From the NCBI RefSeq assembly GCF_002000485.1, contig NZ_MLAJ01000002.1, positions 310,001 to 374,000 on the forward strand: a DNA stretch of 64,000 nucleotides. The letters are read 5' to 3'. Below, piece by piece: positions 40,705 through 50,222 of the stretch. Position numbers and translations under genes: made by a program. Within the stretch, counting starts at the first letter, position 1; the number at the start of each line of letters is the position of its first letter. The DNA is from Rodentibacter ratti (lineage in GTDB: Bacteria > Pseudomonadota > Gammaproteobacteria > Enterobacterales > Pasteurellaceae). Under the pieces are notes generated by a model. It ran no database searches. It saw nothing but the letters and a program-made list of their open reading frames with translations, and was not told where the DNA came from.

Positions 40705-40780
40705 TGGTGCCTCGAGGCGGAATCGAACCACCGACACGGGGATTTTCAATCCCCTGCTCTACCGACTGAGCTATCGAGGC
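40705..40780 (-). tRNA. tRNA-Phe (GAA anticodon)
   Basis: 76 nt with encoded CCA; acceptor GCCTCGA/TCGAGGC; anticodon loop TTGAAAA gives GAA. It precedes tRNA-Asn in the same transcript. Confidence 0.95.
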
Positions 40781-40816
40781 GTTATCACTATAGGCTACTG
40801 CCTGACAACGGAGCGT

Positions 40817-40845
40817 ATTAAACTATTTTTTCGCTTGCCGGTCAA
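40817..40845 (-). promoter_or_regulatory. Promoter of tRNA-Phe/tRNA-Asn
   Basis: On the minus strand, TTGACC (40840-40845) and TTTAAT (40817-40822) are 17 bases apart. Confidence 0.65.
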
Positions 40846-41016
40846 CAACTAAATTTAAAAAAAGTGAAAAAATAAGTGTGTTTGAATGGTTAATAATCAA
40901 AATGTTTATAAAAACAACGGATTTTATAAAACACATCTAAAAATAACCGCACTTTTAATAAAATAATCCAGCCAAATACAGGTAATAGCTATATTATCCA
41001 TCGGGTAGCCTACCAA

Positions 41017-41787
41017 TTATTCGCTCTTCTTAATCAGCTTTGCCCTAACAAATAATAATACCGGCCGATGCTGCAAATCTTTAAATTCAGCGTGCCATTG
41101 AGGCTGATCCGCAAGCATAGGCTCGGCCATTTGCTCAATTTGAAAACCTGCGGCAATTAAATGATTGATAATGGTCGCCGTGGTGCGGTGATAGGTTTTA
41201 AAAGGTTGTTTAAACCAGTTTCTCTCACGCACTCCTTCATCACGATAATGATTTAAACGATATGCCACCTGTTGTTTATTTTCATCTTTTTCCCAACGCT
41301 CCCCTACTTTATGGCAAGTGGTGATGGGATGTTCTTGAGAAAAGACTAATGTGCCGTTTGAAGTTAATTTCTCACGAATGGCCATCAATAATGCAGGAAA
41401 ATCTTGCACATAATGAAAAGCGAAAGAGCTAGTGATGACATCAAAATGACTGTCAGGTAAATCCGCCAAGTTTTCCATTGCTAATTGATGTAAAGAAAAA
41501 CGTCCGTGAAATTGACCGCACTTTTCCAAATCTGTTTTCGCTTGTTTTAACATATTGGCAGATAAGTCCATCCCTACCACAGCACTTGTCCCCTGTGTCA
41601 AGTAAAGTTGTAAATGCCCACCGGTACCGCACCCAAGATCCAGTAATTTTTTGCCTTGAAGATCAGGCAAAAGAGAGAGCATTGTCGGTTTTTCTACCAT
41701 TTCATTTAGACTAATCGGGTTTGCCCGGAGCTTTTGATAAAGCTCAAAGAAGTTTTCCCTATCGTAAACACTGGTTTTATTGTTCAT
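41017..41787 (-). CDS. Class I SAM-dependent methyltransferase
   Basis: A 256-aa cytoplasmic enzyme with the SAM-binding motif I KKLLDLGCGTGGHLQLYL (near 45-62), the acidic motif II VVGMDLSANML, and SSFAFHYVQDFPALL. It belongs to the broad UbiE/BioC-like type 11 group. The substrate is not evident. It is downstream of mtr on the same strand, but a terminator-like hairpin lies between them. Confidence 0.8.
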   Translation of the reverse strand: MNNKTSVYDRENFFELYQKLRANPISLNEMVEKPTMLSLLPDLQGKKLLDLGCGTGGHLQLYLTQGTSAVVGMDLSANMLKQAKTDLEKCGQFHGRFSLHQLAMENLADLPDSHFDVITSSFAFHYVQDFPALLMAIREKLTSNGTLVFSQEHPITTCHKVGERWEKDENKQQVAYRLNHYRDEGVRERNWFKQPFKTYHRTTATIINHLIAAGFQIEQMAEPMLADQPQWHAEFKDLQHRPVLLFVRAKLIKKSE

Positions 41788-41822
41788 TGATGATTCCTAC
41801 CAAACTAAAGGCTAAAATTAAA

Positions 41823-41845
41823 AAGGGCGTATATCATACGCCCTT
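41823..41845 (-). terminator. mtr terminator
   Basis: AAGGGCGTAT (41823-41832) pairs with ATACGCCCTT (41836-41845). On the minus strand it is followed by TTTAATTTT. Confidence 0.75.
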
Positions 41846-41864
41846 AGAATACGATAGGATACGA

Positions 41865-43121
41865 TTATCCCGTAAAACTCGCAAACCAGCCTAAATTAGC
41901 CCCTACTTGTGCCACAATATTTAGCACACCAAAAAGGATAACAAAGCCAATCATAAAATTGCCTCCATAAACTTTATAACTGGCATTCGGGAATTTTTGA
42001 CGGCTTGCCTTCGCAAGTAATGCCGGCACAATAGCTGCCCAAATGGTTGCGGCTAAACCCGCATAACCAATGGCAATCACAAAACCATAAGGAAACTGGA
42101 GACTTAATAATAGAGGGGGCAAAAAAGTGACTAAGGTGGTTTTTGTTCTGCCCATTAGGCTGTCGTCAAATTTAAATAAATCCGCAATATAATCGAATAA
42201 TCCCAACGTCACGCCAAGGAAAGAACTGGCAATTGCCATATAAGCAAAGAAATTCAAAATCACCGCAATATAATCGGTTTCAATATACGTGCGTAATGCT
42301 TCAAGTAACGCTGAAACATCCCCCCCTTTTTCAATCACCGGGGCAAATTCCGCACGGGGTAAATTTCCTTGAATCGCAAGCTGCCACAAAATATAGATAA
42401 TGAGCGCTAAACCGGTGCCGGTAAAAATGGCTTTCATCACCCGATTGCCGTCACGATGGTAGTATTTCACCAAACTAGGAACATTGCCGTGGAAACCGAA
42501 GGAAACCAAACACACAGGAAGTGCGGTCAATAAATAGGGTAAATATTGTTGCTCACCTTGTGCAACAGTATTAAGTAAAACGTCCGTTTTGACTGATCCT
42601 AACAAACCGGCTGTTGAAAGAAAAAAGGCAATGACCATACCGCCAATTAATACCGTTGTAAAACGATCGACCGCTTTGGTTGAAAGCCAGACAAATGCCG
42701 CTAAAACGATACAAAAAATAAGCGAACCGAAAGTACGCCCAATATCAACCGCACTTTCAGGGGTGCTCAACAGCTGATTGAATAAATTTTGTGTAATGCC
42801 GCCACCTGAGGTGATATAGGCGTAAGTTAAAATATAAAGCACGAATGCGACGGATAAACCATTAACCGCATTCCAACCTTTACCAAGCAAATCTTTGACA
42901 ATCGTATCGAAACTTGCCCCTGTGGGATAATGTAGGTTGGCTTCTAAAATCATTAAGCCCGATGTGGTCATACAAAACCAGGTATAAATCAATGCAAGAA
43001 TAGAGCCGATAAACCATACACCGGCGGTTGACGTGGGGTTTGCCAACATACCGGCACCAATCGCCGTACCTGCAATAATCATCGCACCGCCTAATAAAGA
43101 AGGGGATTTTTGTTGTTTCAT
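41865..43121 (-). CDS. mtr: Aromatic amino acid permease, tryptophan-specific type (Mtr)
   Basis: A 418-aa inner membrane transporter with eleven predicted helices of the HAAAP family. N-terminal GGAMIIAGTAIGAGMLANP, then LPVCLVSFGFHGNVPSLVKYY in the middle, are hallmarks of Mtr, TnaB and TyrP. Sequence alone leaves tryptophan versus tyrosine open. The TrpR-like operator just upstream, and absence of a TyrR-like TGTAAA-N6-TTTACA box, favour Mtr. Confidence 0.85.
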   Translation of the reverse strand: MKQQKSPSLLGGAMIIAGTAIGAGMLANPTSTAGVWFIGSILALIYTWFCMTTSGLMILEANLHYPTGASFDTIVKDLLGKGWNAVNGLSVAFVLYILTYAYITSGGGITQNLFNQLLSTPESAVDIGRTFGSLIFCIVLAAFVWLSTKAVDRFTTVLIGGMVIAFFLSTAGLLGSVKTDVLLNTVAQGEQQYLPYLLTALPVCLVSFGFHGNVPSLVKYYHRDGNRVMKAIFTGTGLALIIYILWQLAIQGNLPRAEFAPVIEKGGDVSALLEALRTYIETDYIAVILNFFAYMAIASSFLGVTLGLFDYIADLFKFDDSLMGRTKTTLVTFLPPLLLSLQFPYGFVIAIGYAGLAATIWAAIVPALLAKASRQKFPNASYKVYGGNFMIGFVILFGVLNIVAQVGANLGWFASFTG

Positions 43122-43144
43122 AATTGATTCCTAAAGGTTAATTT

Positions 43145-43164
43145 TGCACTATTATAGTAGTACA
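43145..43164 (-). promoter_or_regulatory. TrpR-like operator upstream of mtr
   Basis: TGCACTATTATAGTAGTACA contains ACTAnnnnnnTAGT-type symmetry and matches 10 of 14 bases of the trp operator core ACTAGTTAACTAGT. It lies 24-43 bases before mtr. Confidence 0.55.
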
Positions 43165-43259
43165 ATTTCAAAACTCAATTGTTTTTTATTAGACAATGCG
43201 AGCTGACTTTCCTTATAATTTCACTGTCTCTACCGTTATACTCACAATAGGAATCTCAA

Positions 43260-44033
43260 ATGAAAAAATACATCAAATCCTTTGCTTTTGCCTCCGTGGC
43301 GGCTTTTGTGCTAAATGCTTGTGCAGATTCAGCCTCTATCAATCAACAAGCGGCATCCAGCTATGCTCAAGAAATGGGTAGAATTCGCACACAAGGGGCT
43401 GTGGATACCACCTCTCAAACGGCAAAACGTATTCATCGAATTTTCAACAAAATGGTCCCTTACGCCAACAAAGAAAACCAAACCGGTCAACCTTTTAACT
43501 GGCAAATCACTGTTATCAAGTCTAAAGAATTAAATGCTTGGGCAATGCCGGGCGGGAAAATGGCATTTTATACGGGTTTAGTGGACTCATTAAAACTCAA
43601 TGATGATGAAATTGCCACCGTAATGGGACACGAAATGGCACACGCCCTAAAAGAGCATGGTAAAGCGAAAGCGAATTTTGGAATGGCGACAGGCATTGCC
43701 GCACAATTAGGTCATATTGCACTTTCTACCGTGGTAGGATCAGATCTTAGTGGCATTGCAATTGGCTTAACGAAGGATTTTGCCTTAGATAAACCTTACT
43801 CCCGTAGTGCGGAAACTGAGGCCGATGAAGTCGGCTTATTGCTTATGGCAAAATCAGGCTTTAATCCGCAATTCGCTCCCGGTTTATGGGATAAAATGAA
43901 AAAAGCGTCCGGTGGTTCAAAAGGCGCCTTAGATGCCCTAGCCTCTACCCATCCAACAGATGAAGATCGCCAAGAAAACTTACGCCGTTTACTTCCTGAG
44001 GCGATAAAACTTTACGAAGCATCAAAAAAATAA
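43260..44033 (+). CDS. M48 family metalloprotease lipoprotein (LoiP/YggG-like)
   Basis: A 257-aa outer-membrane-directed lipoprotein with lipobox LNAC (Cys21) and the zinc motif HEMAH in IATVMGHEMAHALKEHGKA (near 122-140). A downstream glutamate lies in SAETEADEVGLLLMAKSGFNP. It resembles E. coli LoiP, a protease of envelope quality control. It is divergent from mtr. Confidence 0.88.
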   Translation: MKKYIKSFAFASVAAFVLNACADSASINQQAASSYAQEMGRIRTQGAVDTTSQTAKRIHRIFNKMVPYANKENQTGQPFNWQITVIKSKELNAWAMPGGKMAFYTGLVDSLKLNDDEIATVMGHEMAHALKEHGKAKANFGMATGIAAQLGHIALSTVVGSDLSGIAIGLTKDFALDKPYSRSAETEADEVGLLLMAKSGFNPQFAPGLWDKMKKASGGSKGALDALASTHPTDEDRQENLRRLLPEAIKLYEASKK

Positions 44034-44041
44034 AAAACATT

Positions 44042-44110
44042 CGGTATTATGTAGCAAACGCACAAAAACAGAAATGTTAACAGAACGTAGGGACACACTG
44101 CGTGTGTCCG
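44042..44110 (-). repeat. Dispersed intergenic repeat with REP-like palindrome, copy 2
   Basis: Reverse-orientation copy of the element at 6823-6890, about 90% identical over 69 bases. Its inner end is GTAG plus the palindrome GGACACAC-TGC-GTGTGTCC. Confidence 0.85.
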
Positions 44111-44167
44111 TTTGTAACGTATTGAAATAATTTGATTTTATTTCGGACACACGCAGTGTGTCCCTAC
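44087..44167. repeat. REPIN-like pair of inverted REP palindromes
   Basis: A 24-base arm (44087-44110) and its perfect complement (44144-44167) face each other across 33 bases. Each arm is itself a palindrome tagged by GTAG. This is the structure described for REPINs, the mobile form of REP sequences. Confidence 0.8.
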
Positions 44168-44185
44168 AAGAGAACAAAAAAACAA

Positions 44186-44215
44186 AACCGCACTTTCGTT
44201 TCCAAAAGTGCGGTT
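44186..44215. terminator. Bidirectional uptake-signal terminator
   Basis: AACCGCACTTT (44186-44196) and AAAGTGCGGTT (44205-44215) between the convergent protease gene and acrB. Confidence 0.8.
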
Positions 44216-44233
44216 GAATTTTACAGTATTTTA

Positions 44234-47200
44234 TTAATGTGCGGCTTTGCCTTCGTTTTCTTCAAATACCGGTAATGGTTTATGTTCGGTTGCCACATAA
44301 CTATAAACTACCGGAAGTACAAACAAGGTAAAGATGGTACCGATAGACAAACCGGCCACGATAACGATACCGATACTAAAGCGTGATACCGCACCAGCCC
44401 CCGTTGCATAAAGCAATGGAATCAACCCTGCCACCATCGCAGCAGTTGTCATCAAAATTGGACGCAAACGCACTTTAGCCGCAGCTGTAATCGCATCAAT
44501 GCGGTTTTTGCCGTGCAATAATTGCTCTTCTTTCGCCACTTCACACATCAAAATACCGTGTTTGGTAATCAAGCCCACCAAGGTGATTAATCCCACTTGT
44601 GAGTAAATATTTAAGGTTGTGCCTGAAATACCGAAGAATGACAAGAAATTCAGCGTTAATAATGCACCACTCACTGCCAGAGGGACAGAAATCATAATCA
44701 CCATTGGATCGCGTATCGATTCAAACTGAATCGCCAACACTAAGAAGATGATAACCACCGCTAATGCAAAGGTCACCGCCAACGCATTCCCCTCTTGTAC
44801 TAACTGACGGGATTCCGAACGGAAATCGTAAGTATAGCCCTGCGGTAAGGTGGTATCAGCGTGTTGTTGTAACCATGCCACTGCATCTCCTGTGGAGGTT
44901 CCCGGCATAGGTACAGCTTGAATCGTGGCTGCATTTAACTGGCTAAAACGTGGTAATGAAGTGGGTTGGGTTTCCAACTTCATACTGATCAAGCTACTTA
45001 ATGGTACAGATTCCCCATTACTTGCAGTGAGATAGTAATTTTTGAAACTTTCCGGCGAGAGGCGATCATCACGTTTTACTTGTGAAATCACTTTATAGGC
45101 CCGTCCGTCAATATCCACTCGGGTGATGGTGGCTCCGGAAAGGAAGCTTCCTAAAGTATTACTAATTTGCTGCATCGTAATGCCATAGGTGCCGGCTTTT
45201 TCTTTATCCACAGAAATCGTCATTTGTGCGGTATCGTATTTTAAATCAAGATTGGTATAAACAAACTTGCCCGATGCCCGCATTGCCTCTAAAAACTTCT
45301 CAGCGGTATTTGCCAACGCATTATAATCTTGTGCCGTTTTTAACACGATGGCAACCGGTGGTCCCTGCTCCCCTGTATCAATTTCAGGGAAGTTAAAGGC
45401 AGATACCGACACTTCCGGAATCACTTTTGCCTTGGCATTCAATTCGTTCATGATTTCCGGTTGTTTGCGTGAACGCTCTTTCCAGTCCTTCAATGTCACA
45501 ATGTTGAGGGATTGGTTAGTGCTTGGCGCACCGGCAATACTCATACCAAACCACACTTCCGGGGTATCCATAACGGTTTTCATATAAGGGGTCATGGCAT
45601 CTTGGATATAATCCACGTTCACATTAGAAGGAGCAGAACCGATTGCAATAAATGCACCTTTATCCTCATTCGGCGTTAATTCACTTGAAAGTGAGTTAAA
45701 CAGGAACGGTAACGTGGCAAAAATCGCCACGGCAAACACCACCATGGATTTGCGATTTTGCATCACAATATCCAACATGTAGTTATACACATTATTCATT
45801 TTAGAAAGTGTGTGTTCTACTTTACGTTCCATCCAAGTTGGTTCGGCATTGGATTTCAGCAATTTACTGGTCATCATTGGTGAAAGCGTTAATGCCACAA
45901 TCCCGGAAATAAATACCGAACCGGCAAGGGTGAGGGCAAACTCTTTAAAGAGTGTGCCTGTGATGCCGCCCATCAATGCCATTGGCGAGTAAACCGCAAT
46001 CAAAGAAATCGTCATAGAAATTACCGGTAATGCAATTTCACGGGTACCGATAATCGCAGCTCGGAACGGGGTTTCCCCTTCTTTAATATGTCGGTCAACG
46101 TTCTCCAATACCACAATCGCATCGTCCACCACCAAACCGATGGCAAGGATCAATGCCAATAATGTCATCAAGTTAATCGAGAAATCTAAACTTTGTAACA
46201 TCATTAGCACCCCGATCAATGAAATCGGAATAGTGAGTACAGGAATGATAATGGCACGCAGTGAACCGATAAACATCAGGATCACCACTAATACGATAAC
46301 CGTCGCCTCCACAATCGTTTTGATTACCTCATTAATTGAGCTGTTAATGGCAATCGTACGGTCATAAAGAATATCCGACTCCATACTGTCCGGAAGCTGT
46401 TTTTGAATGCTCGCATAAAGCGGACGAATTTTTTCAGCCACCGTCAATGGATTGGCAGAAGAGGTCGGATTAATCCCTAATACCACAGACTCCCCACCAT
46501 TTGCAGTCGCTCGTGAATTATCACTTTCTTTATTCAATTCAACGGTAGCAATATCACGCAAACGCACTAAATCATCACCGTTAGAGGTAACAATCAAATT
46601 ACTTAGCTGTTCTACCGATTTCGTAGTGGTTTCAACTTTATTACGATAGCTCACGTAATAACCGTTATCACTCCCTGCCGCTGTTTGAATGTTATTGGCA
46701 GAAAGTGCAGACATCACTTGCGAAGCGGAAAGATTTTGAGCCGCCATTTTTTGCGGATCTAACCAAATACGCATCGCATATTCCGCCGCACCGAAGATTT
46801 GGACTTCCGCTACCCCTTCAATGGTAAAGAACTGGGGCTTGACCACACGGTTGATATAGTCCGTCACTTGGCTGGAATCCAACTTATTAGAACGGAAACT
46901 AATATACATAATCCCCGTTCCCCCTGATGAGGAGGCCACCGTAGGATCTTCAATACCTCTAGGCAATTCCGAACGCACGGCATTCACTTTTGCCAACACA
47001 TCCGCCAAGGCCCCTGCCGGATCCGTATTTAGTTTCATTTTTACGGTAATGCTTGAAGAGCTAGGAGCACTTGACGAAGACATATAGTCAATATTATCCG
47101 CCTGTGCGATGGACTCTTCCAATTTAGAGGTAACAAATGCCTGAATCAAATTCGCATCCGCCCCAGGATAAGCGGTGGTCACGGTAATCACCGTTGTTGT

Positions 47201-47320
47201 CATTTTAGGATATTCACGCACTGCCAATTTCGAAATCGCCTGCAAACCTAAAATAATGATAAGCAAACTGATCGAAACCGCTAAAACAGGGCGACGAATA
47301 AATATATCAGTAAATTTCAT
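44234..47320 (-). CDS. acrB: RND multidrug efflux permease AcrB
   Basis: Proton-driven drug pump, the inner membrane part of a tripartite efflux complex. The 1028-aa protein has twelve membrane helices and two large periplasmic loops. The paired aspartates of the proton relay are in AIGLVVDDAIVVLENVDRH (near 400), and the N-terminus FIRRPVLAVSISLLIIILG is typical. It follows acrA by 17 bases. It may belong to the MexF-like rather than the AcrB-like branch. The outer membrane channel is not in the window. Confidence 0.93.
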   Translation of the reverse strand: MKFTDIFIRRPVLAVSISLLIIILGLQAISKLAVREYPKMTTTVITVTTAYPGADANLIQAFVTSKLEESIAQADNIDYMSSSSAPSSSSITVKMKLNTDPAGALADVLAKVNAVRSELPRGIEDPTVASSSGGTGIMYISFRSNKLDSSQVTDYINRVVKPQFFTIEGVAEVQIFGAAEYAMRIWLDPQKMAAQNLSASQVMSALSANNIQTAAGSDNGYYVSYRNKVETTTKSVEQLSNLIVTSNGDDLVRLRDIATVELNKESDNSRATANGGESVVLGINPTSSANPLTVAEKIRPLYASIQKQLPDSMESDILYDRTIAINSSINEVIKTIVEATVIVLVVILMFIGSLRAIIIPVLTIPISLIGVLMMLQSLDFSINLMTLLALILAIGLVVDDAIVVLENVDRHIKEGETPFRAAIIGTREIALPVISMTISLIAVYSPMALMGGITGTLFKEFALTLAGSVFISGIVALTLSPMMTSKLLKSNAEPTWMERKVEHTLSKMNNVYNYMLDIVMQNRKSMVVFAVAIFATLPFLFNSLSSELTPNEDKGAFIAIGSAPSNVNVDYIQDAMTPYMKTVMDTPEVWFGMSIAGAPSTNQSLNIVTLKDWKERSRKQPEIMNELNAKAKVIPEVSVSAFNFPEIDTGEQGPPVAIVLKTAQDYNALANTAEKFLEAMRASGKFVYTNLDLKYDTAQMTISVDKEKAGTYGITMQQISNTLGSFLSGATITRVDIDGRAYKVISQVKRDDRLSPESFKNYYLTASNGESVPLSSLISMKLETQPTSLPRFSQLNAATIQAVPMPGTSTGDAVAWLQQHADTTLPQGYTYDFRSESRQLVQEGNALAVTFALAVVIIFLVLAIQFESIRDPMVIMISVPLAVSGALLTLNFLSFFGISGTTLNIYSQVGLITLVGLITKHGILMCEVAKEEQLLHGKNRIDAITAAAKVRLRPILMTTAAMVAGLIPLLYATGAGAVSRFSIGIVIVAGLSIGTIFTLFVLPVVYSYVATEHKPLPVFEENEGKAAH

Positions 47321-47337
47321 TCGTATTTCCTAGCCTA

Positions 47338-48534
47338 TTAGAGATTGGTTTTCTTCGCAGGTTCGGTTCCACCAACGATATCTTTTTTAATCCATTCAAC
47401 AAGGCTGCCATTACCAATACCTTGCTGACCGCCGGTAATAATTTTATCACCCACTTTCACTTCATCGCCTTGTAATTGAGAATAAATCCCTTGGCGATCT
47501 TTGGTAAATACCGTGATCTGTTTTGCACGATAGAGTGAATCTAATTTTGGATTATCGGCAAATTTCGCTTTATCTTCTTCAGATAAAGGCTCTAACAAAT
47601 AAGAAATCTCACCGTACATGTTATAGCTCACCGCCACTTGTGGTACGACAATTTGATTAGTTTCTGTCGGTAATGCAATGCGTAAACGTGAGAACATACC
47701 GGAAAGTAATTTACGTCCATCTTCAGGCTCGAAAGTCGCTTGAATATCCACTAAACCTGTTGACGAATTAATTGCCGGTTCAATTGCCGTAATACGTGCG
47801 GAAAAGGTCTCCCCTTGGCGGGCATCGGTTGTTGCAGTAACACGTTGATTGAGGTGCAATTTATCTAATTCGTTTTGTGAAATCGAAAAATCAATTTTCA
47901 TTGAACTGGTATCTTCTACACGAACAATTTCCGTCCCCACATTCACATATTGACCGACATTAACCTTTACAATACCGGCTTTACCATCAAAAGGCGCAAC
48001 AATCTGACGACGTTCAATAGCGGCTTTTAAAGATTCAATGTTCGCCACTTGTGCATCATAGGCGGACTTCGCATTATCCACCTCTTGACGGGAAACCGCA
48101 TTGCTTGCTAATAAATTTGCATAGCGCTGATAGGTTTGACGTAATGCAGGAAGTTGCGCTTGAGAGGCTTTAAGACTTGCCCGTTCAACAGAACTATCAA
48201 GTTCAACTAAAAGATCACCTTTTTTTACAATTTGTCCATTTTGAACAAATACATTGGAAACCGTTCCCGCATTCTGTGCGCTTAACATCGCTCCTTGATT
48301 TGGTCGCACAAGCCCCGTGGTATTAATCACCGGGGTCCATTCTTTTGCCTTGACTTCCAATGCTGTAACAGGGCTTGAAGACTCCGGCATATTTGCGATA
48401 GCCTTACCGATCATAATGCCTCGTAACACATTAAAACCGATAACACCGGCAAAAATTAAGACAAACACTACTAAAATGATTTTCATATAGAAAACATGCG
48501 AGCGTTTTGGTCGATTGGTTTGAGTTTGACTCAT
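47338..48534 (-). CDS. acrA: RND efflux periplasmic adaptor subunit AcrA
   Basis: Membrane fusion protein joining AcrB to an outer membrane channel. The 398-aa protein has an N-terminal membrane anchor (about 17-36; no lipobox), a lipoyl half-motif (GAMLSAQNAGTVSNVFVQNG), a coiled-coil hairpin (about 110-160), and the second lipoyl half PFDGKAGIVKVNVGQ. I chose the ATG at 48534; a longer frame to 48591 would overlap acrR and lacks support. Confidence 0.9.
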   Translation of the reverse strand: MSQTQTNRPKRSHVFYMKIILVVFVLIFAGVIGFNVLRGIMIGKAIANMPESSSPVTALEVKAKEWTPVINTTGLVRPNQGAMLSAQNAGTVSNVFVQNGQIVKKGDLLVELDSSVERASLKASQAQLPALRQTYQRYANLLASNAVSRQEVDNAKSAYDAQVANIESLKAAIERRQIVAPFDGKAGIVKVNVGQYVNVGTEIVRVEDTSSMKIDFSISQNELDKLHLNQRVTATTDARQGETFSARITAIEPAINSSTGLVDIQATFEPEDGRKLLSGMFSRLRIALPTETNQIVVPQVAVSYNMYGEISYLLEPLSEEDKAKFADNPKLDSLYRAKQITVFTKDRQGIYSQLQGDEVKVGDKIITGGQQGIGNGSLVEWIKKDIVGGTEPAKKTNL

Positions 48535-48569
48535 TTTATAAAAGCTCCGATAAAAGATAAAAATAACGA

Positions 48570-49136
48570 TTATTTCTGAATTGCCCGCCAAGAGCGTTCA
48601 ACTACAGATTCTAAAATTTCACTGGTAAGTTCTACACTGAAAAACTTAATATCCGATGCCATCGTCATTGCTGTTTTTAAGCTTAACTGAAAAAGAACCT
48701 CATCCGGTAAATCTGCTAATTCATTTGCCGCCTTTGCTTGAAGGCAAAAATGATCCCAACGACTATTATCAATTTCCCGACAAAGTTCAGCAAAGTTAGG
48801 TAAAGACTGATACTGATTCAAGTTTGATAAAATCGTGGGGTTGTCTTGCAAAAACTGCCAAATGTTCCACCACATTCGTCGATATTGTTGAAAAAAGGAT
48901 TCTGATTCATCAAAATCCTTCTCCAGTGCTGCCATAAACATAGCAAACACACGCCGGGCAAATTGTTCTAACAATTCATCCTTATTTTTAAAATAAAGAT
49001 AAATCGTTCCAGCTGCTACTTTGGCTTCTTTTGCCAATTTATGCATCGAAAGTTGATTTAAACCTTCCTTTGCCATTAAGCAATCTACCGCCATAAAAAT
49101 TTGCTCGGCAAGATCTGTTTTAGAAGAGTGCCGCAT
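48570..49136 (-). CDS. acrR: TetR family repressor AcrR
   Basis: A 188-aa regulator with an N-terminal helix-turn-helix (MHKLAKEAKVAAGTIYLYFKNKDELLEQF, split across residues 31-59) and a ligand-binding helical domain. It is the first gene of acrR-acrA-acrB, all on one strand with short gaps, so it represses its own operon. The operator candidate lies 50-67 bases upstream. Confidence 0.9.
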   Translation of the reverse strand: MRHSSKTDLAEQIFMAVDCLMAKEGLNQLSMHKLAKEAKVAAGTIYLYFKNKDELLEQFARRVFAMFMAALEKDFDESESFFQQYRRMWWNIWQFLQDNPTILSNLNQYQSLPNFAELCREIDNSRWDHFCLQAKAANELADLPDEVLFQLSLKTAMTMASDIKFFSVELTSEILESVVERSWRAIQK

Positions 49137-49185
49137 AAAAAGTCTTAGGTTTGAAAGTAAAAAAGGGGCTCAGGTAAACCCGCCG

Positions 49186-49203
49186 AATGAACGAACGTTC
49201 ATT
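49186..49203 (-). promoter_or_regulatory. TetR-type operator of acrRAB
   Basis: AATGAAC (49186-49192) and GTTCATT (49197-49203) form a perfect inverted repeat with a four-base spacer. It overlaps the -10 element described below. Confidence 0.65.
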
Positions 49204-49228
49204 TTAGAGATTTTTCATTTTTTAGCAA
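49201..49228 (-). promoter_or_regulatory. acrRAB promoter
   Basis: On the minus strand, TTGCTA (49223-49228) and TAAAAT (49201-49206) are 16 bases apart. The operator overlaps the start-point side. Confidence 0.55.
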
Positions 49229-49240
49229 GTTAAAAAATAA

Positions 49241-49270
49241 AAAAGTGCGGTCATTTTTCACCGCACTTTT
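49241..49270 (-). terminator. ftsN terminator made of inverted uptake signals
   Basis: AAAAGTGCGGT (49241-49251) and ACCGCACTTTT (49260-49270), followed on the minus strand by T-rich sequence. Confidence 0.75.
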
Positions 49271-49335
49271 CCTTTGTCATTAGTCTGTTGACGTTTTATT
49301 TTTTACTGATATTGCCAACAACATTATCATCGCTC

Positions 49336-50145
49336 CTACATACCGATAATCACACAACCTGTCACAGATTTTGCTTTATCTTGTGCTTGCACTGCGGCAT
49401 CACGGCTGTTGAATGGCCCTACTCGAACACGATTCCACTCGCCATTCACCATCACCTGCGCATTAATACCGGACATGACTAAACGACCTTGTAAGTTTTC
49501 TGCTTGAGCTCGATTTTTAAAAGCGCCACATTGTAAACCAAAACGTTTACCACCGGTTGTGGCGGCTGTAGCAGTATTTGCCGGTTTGGTCTCTTCTGTT
49601 TTCGTTTCAACTTTTTTTGCTGTCTCAACTTTCACCGGCTCCGGCTTTTTCACCGGTTCCACTTTCTTCACGGTTTCCGGCTGCTTCTTCACTTCCTGTT
49701 TCGGCGCCTCAGTCTTCACTGTCACCGCTTGTTGTGTCACTTTTTCAGCCTCTTCCGCTTTACGCTTTTCCGCCAATTTGCGCGCGTCTTCTGCCGCTTT
49801 CTGTTCTTTTTCCATTTGAACGAGAACTTGACGCTGTTCTTCCGTTAAACGCATATTTTTTTCTACACTGGAGGGTTTATCATCGACCGGCACAGTGCGG
49901 GTTTCCAGCGCCTTAATGTAACTCCACACTTCCTCCGGTCGATTGGGTAATACACTCTTCGGCTGTGTTTTTTCAGGCTGGCTTACCACAGGTGAAACCG
50001 GCTCAGGTGTTTTGCTCTTTAAAAAATAAAGCCCGATACCAAAACCAATCAATACTGTTAAAGCAATACCAATCAATACATTTTTATTTGTTGTCTTTTT
50101 TTTCTTATTTGAACCGCGACGAGCGGCAAAATCTCGATGTGCCAC
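49336..50145 (-). CDS. ftsN: Cell division protein FtsN
   Basis: Late septum protein that triggers constriction. The 269-aa protein has a short cytoplasmic start (MAHRDFAARRGSNKKKK), one membrane helix (about 23-44), a long charged Lys/Glu/Pro linker (about 50-195), and a C-terminal SPOR domain (from KRFGLQCGAFKNRAQAENL) that binds denuded glycans. The start codon is GTG, eight bases after AGGG. It is downstream of priA on the same strand. Confidence 0.92.
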   Translation of the reverse strand: MAHRDFAARRGSNKKKKTTNKNVLIGIALTVLIGFGIGLYFLKSKTPEPVSPVVSQPEKTQPKSVLPNRPEEVWSYIKALETRTVPVDDKPSSVEKNMRLTEEQRQVLVQMEKEQKAAEDARKLAEKRKAEEAEKVTQQAVTVKTEAPKQEVKKQPETVKKVEPVKKPEPVKVETAKKVETKTEETKPANTATAATTGGKRFGLQCGAFKNRAQAENLQGRLVMSGINAQVMVNGEWNRVRVGPFNSRDAAVQAQDKAKSVTGCVIIGM

Positions 50146-50222
50146 AATAAAACCCTAAACTTTAAATGATTTCTAAAAATTTTATAAAACTTTCCAAGTT
50201 TACTGAAAAATATCGTGATTTT

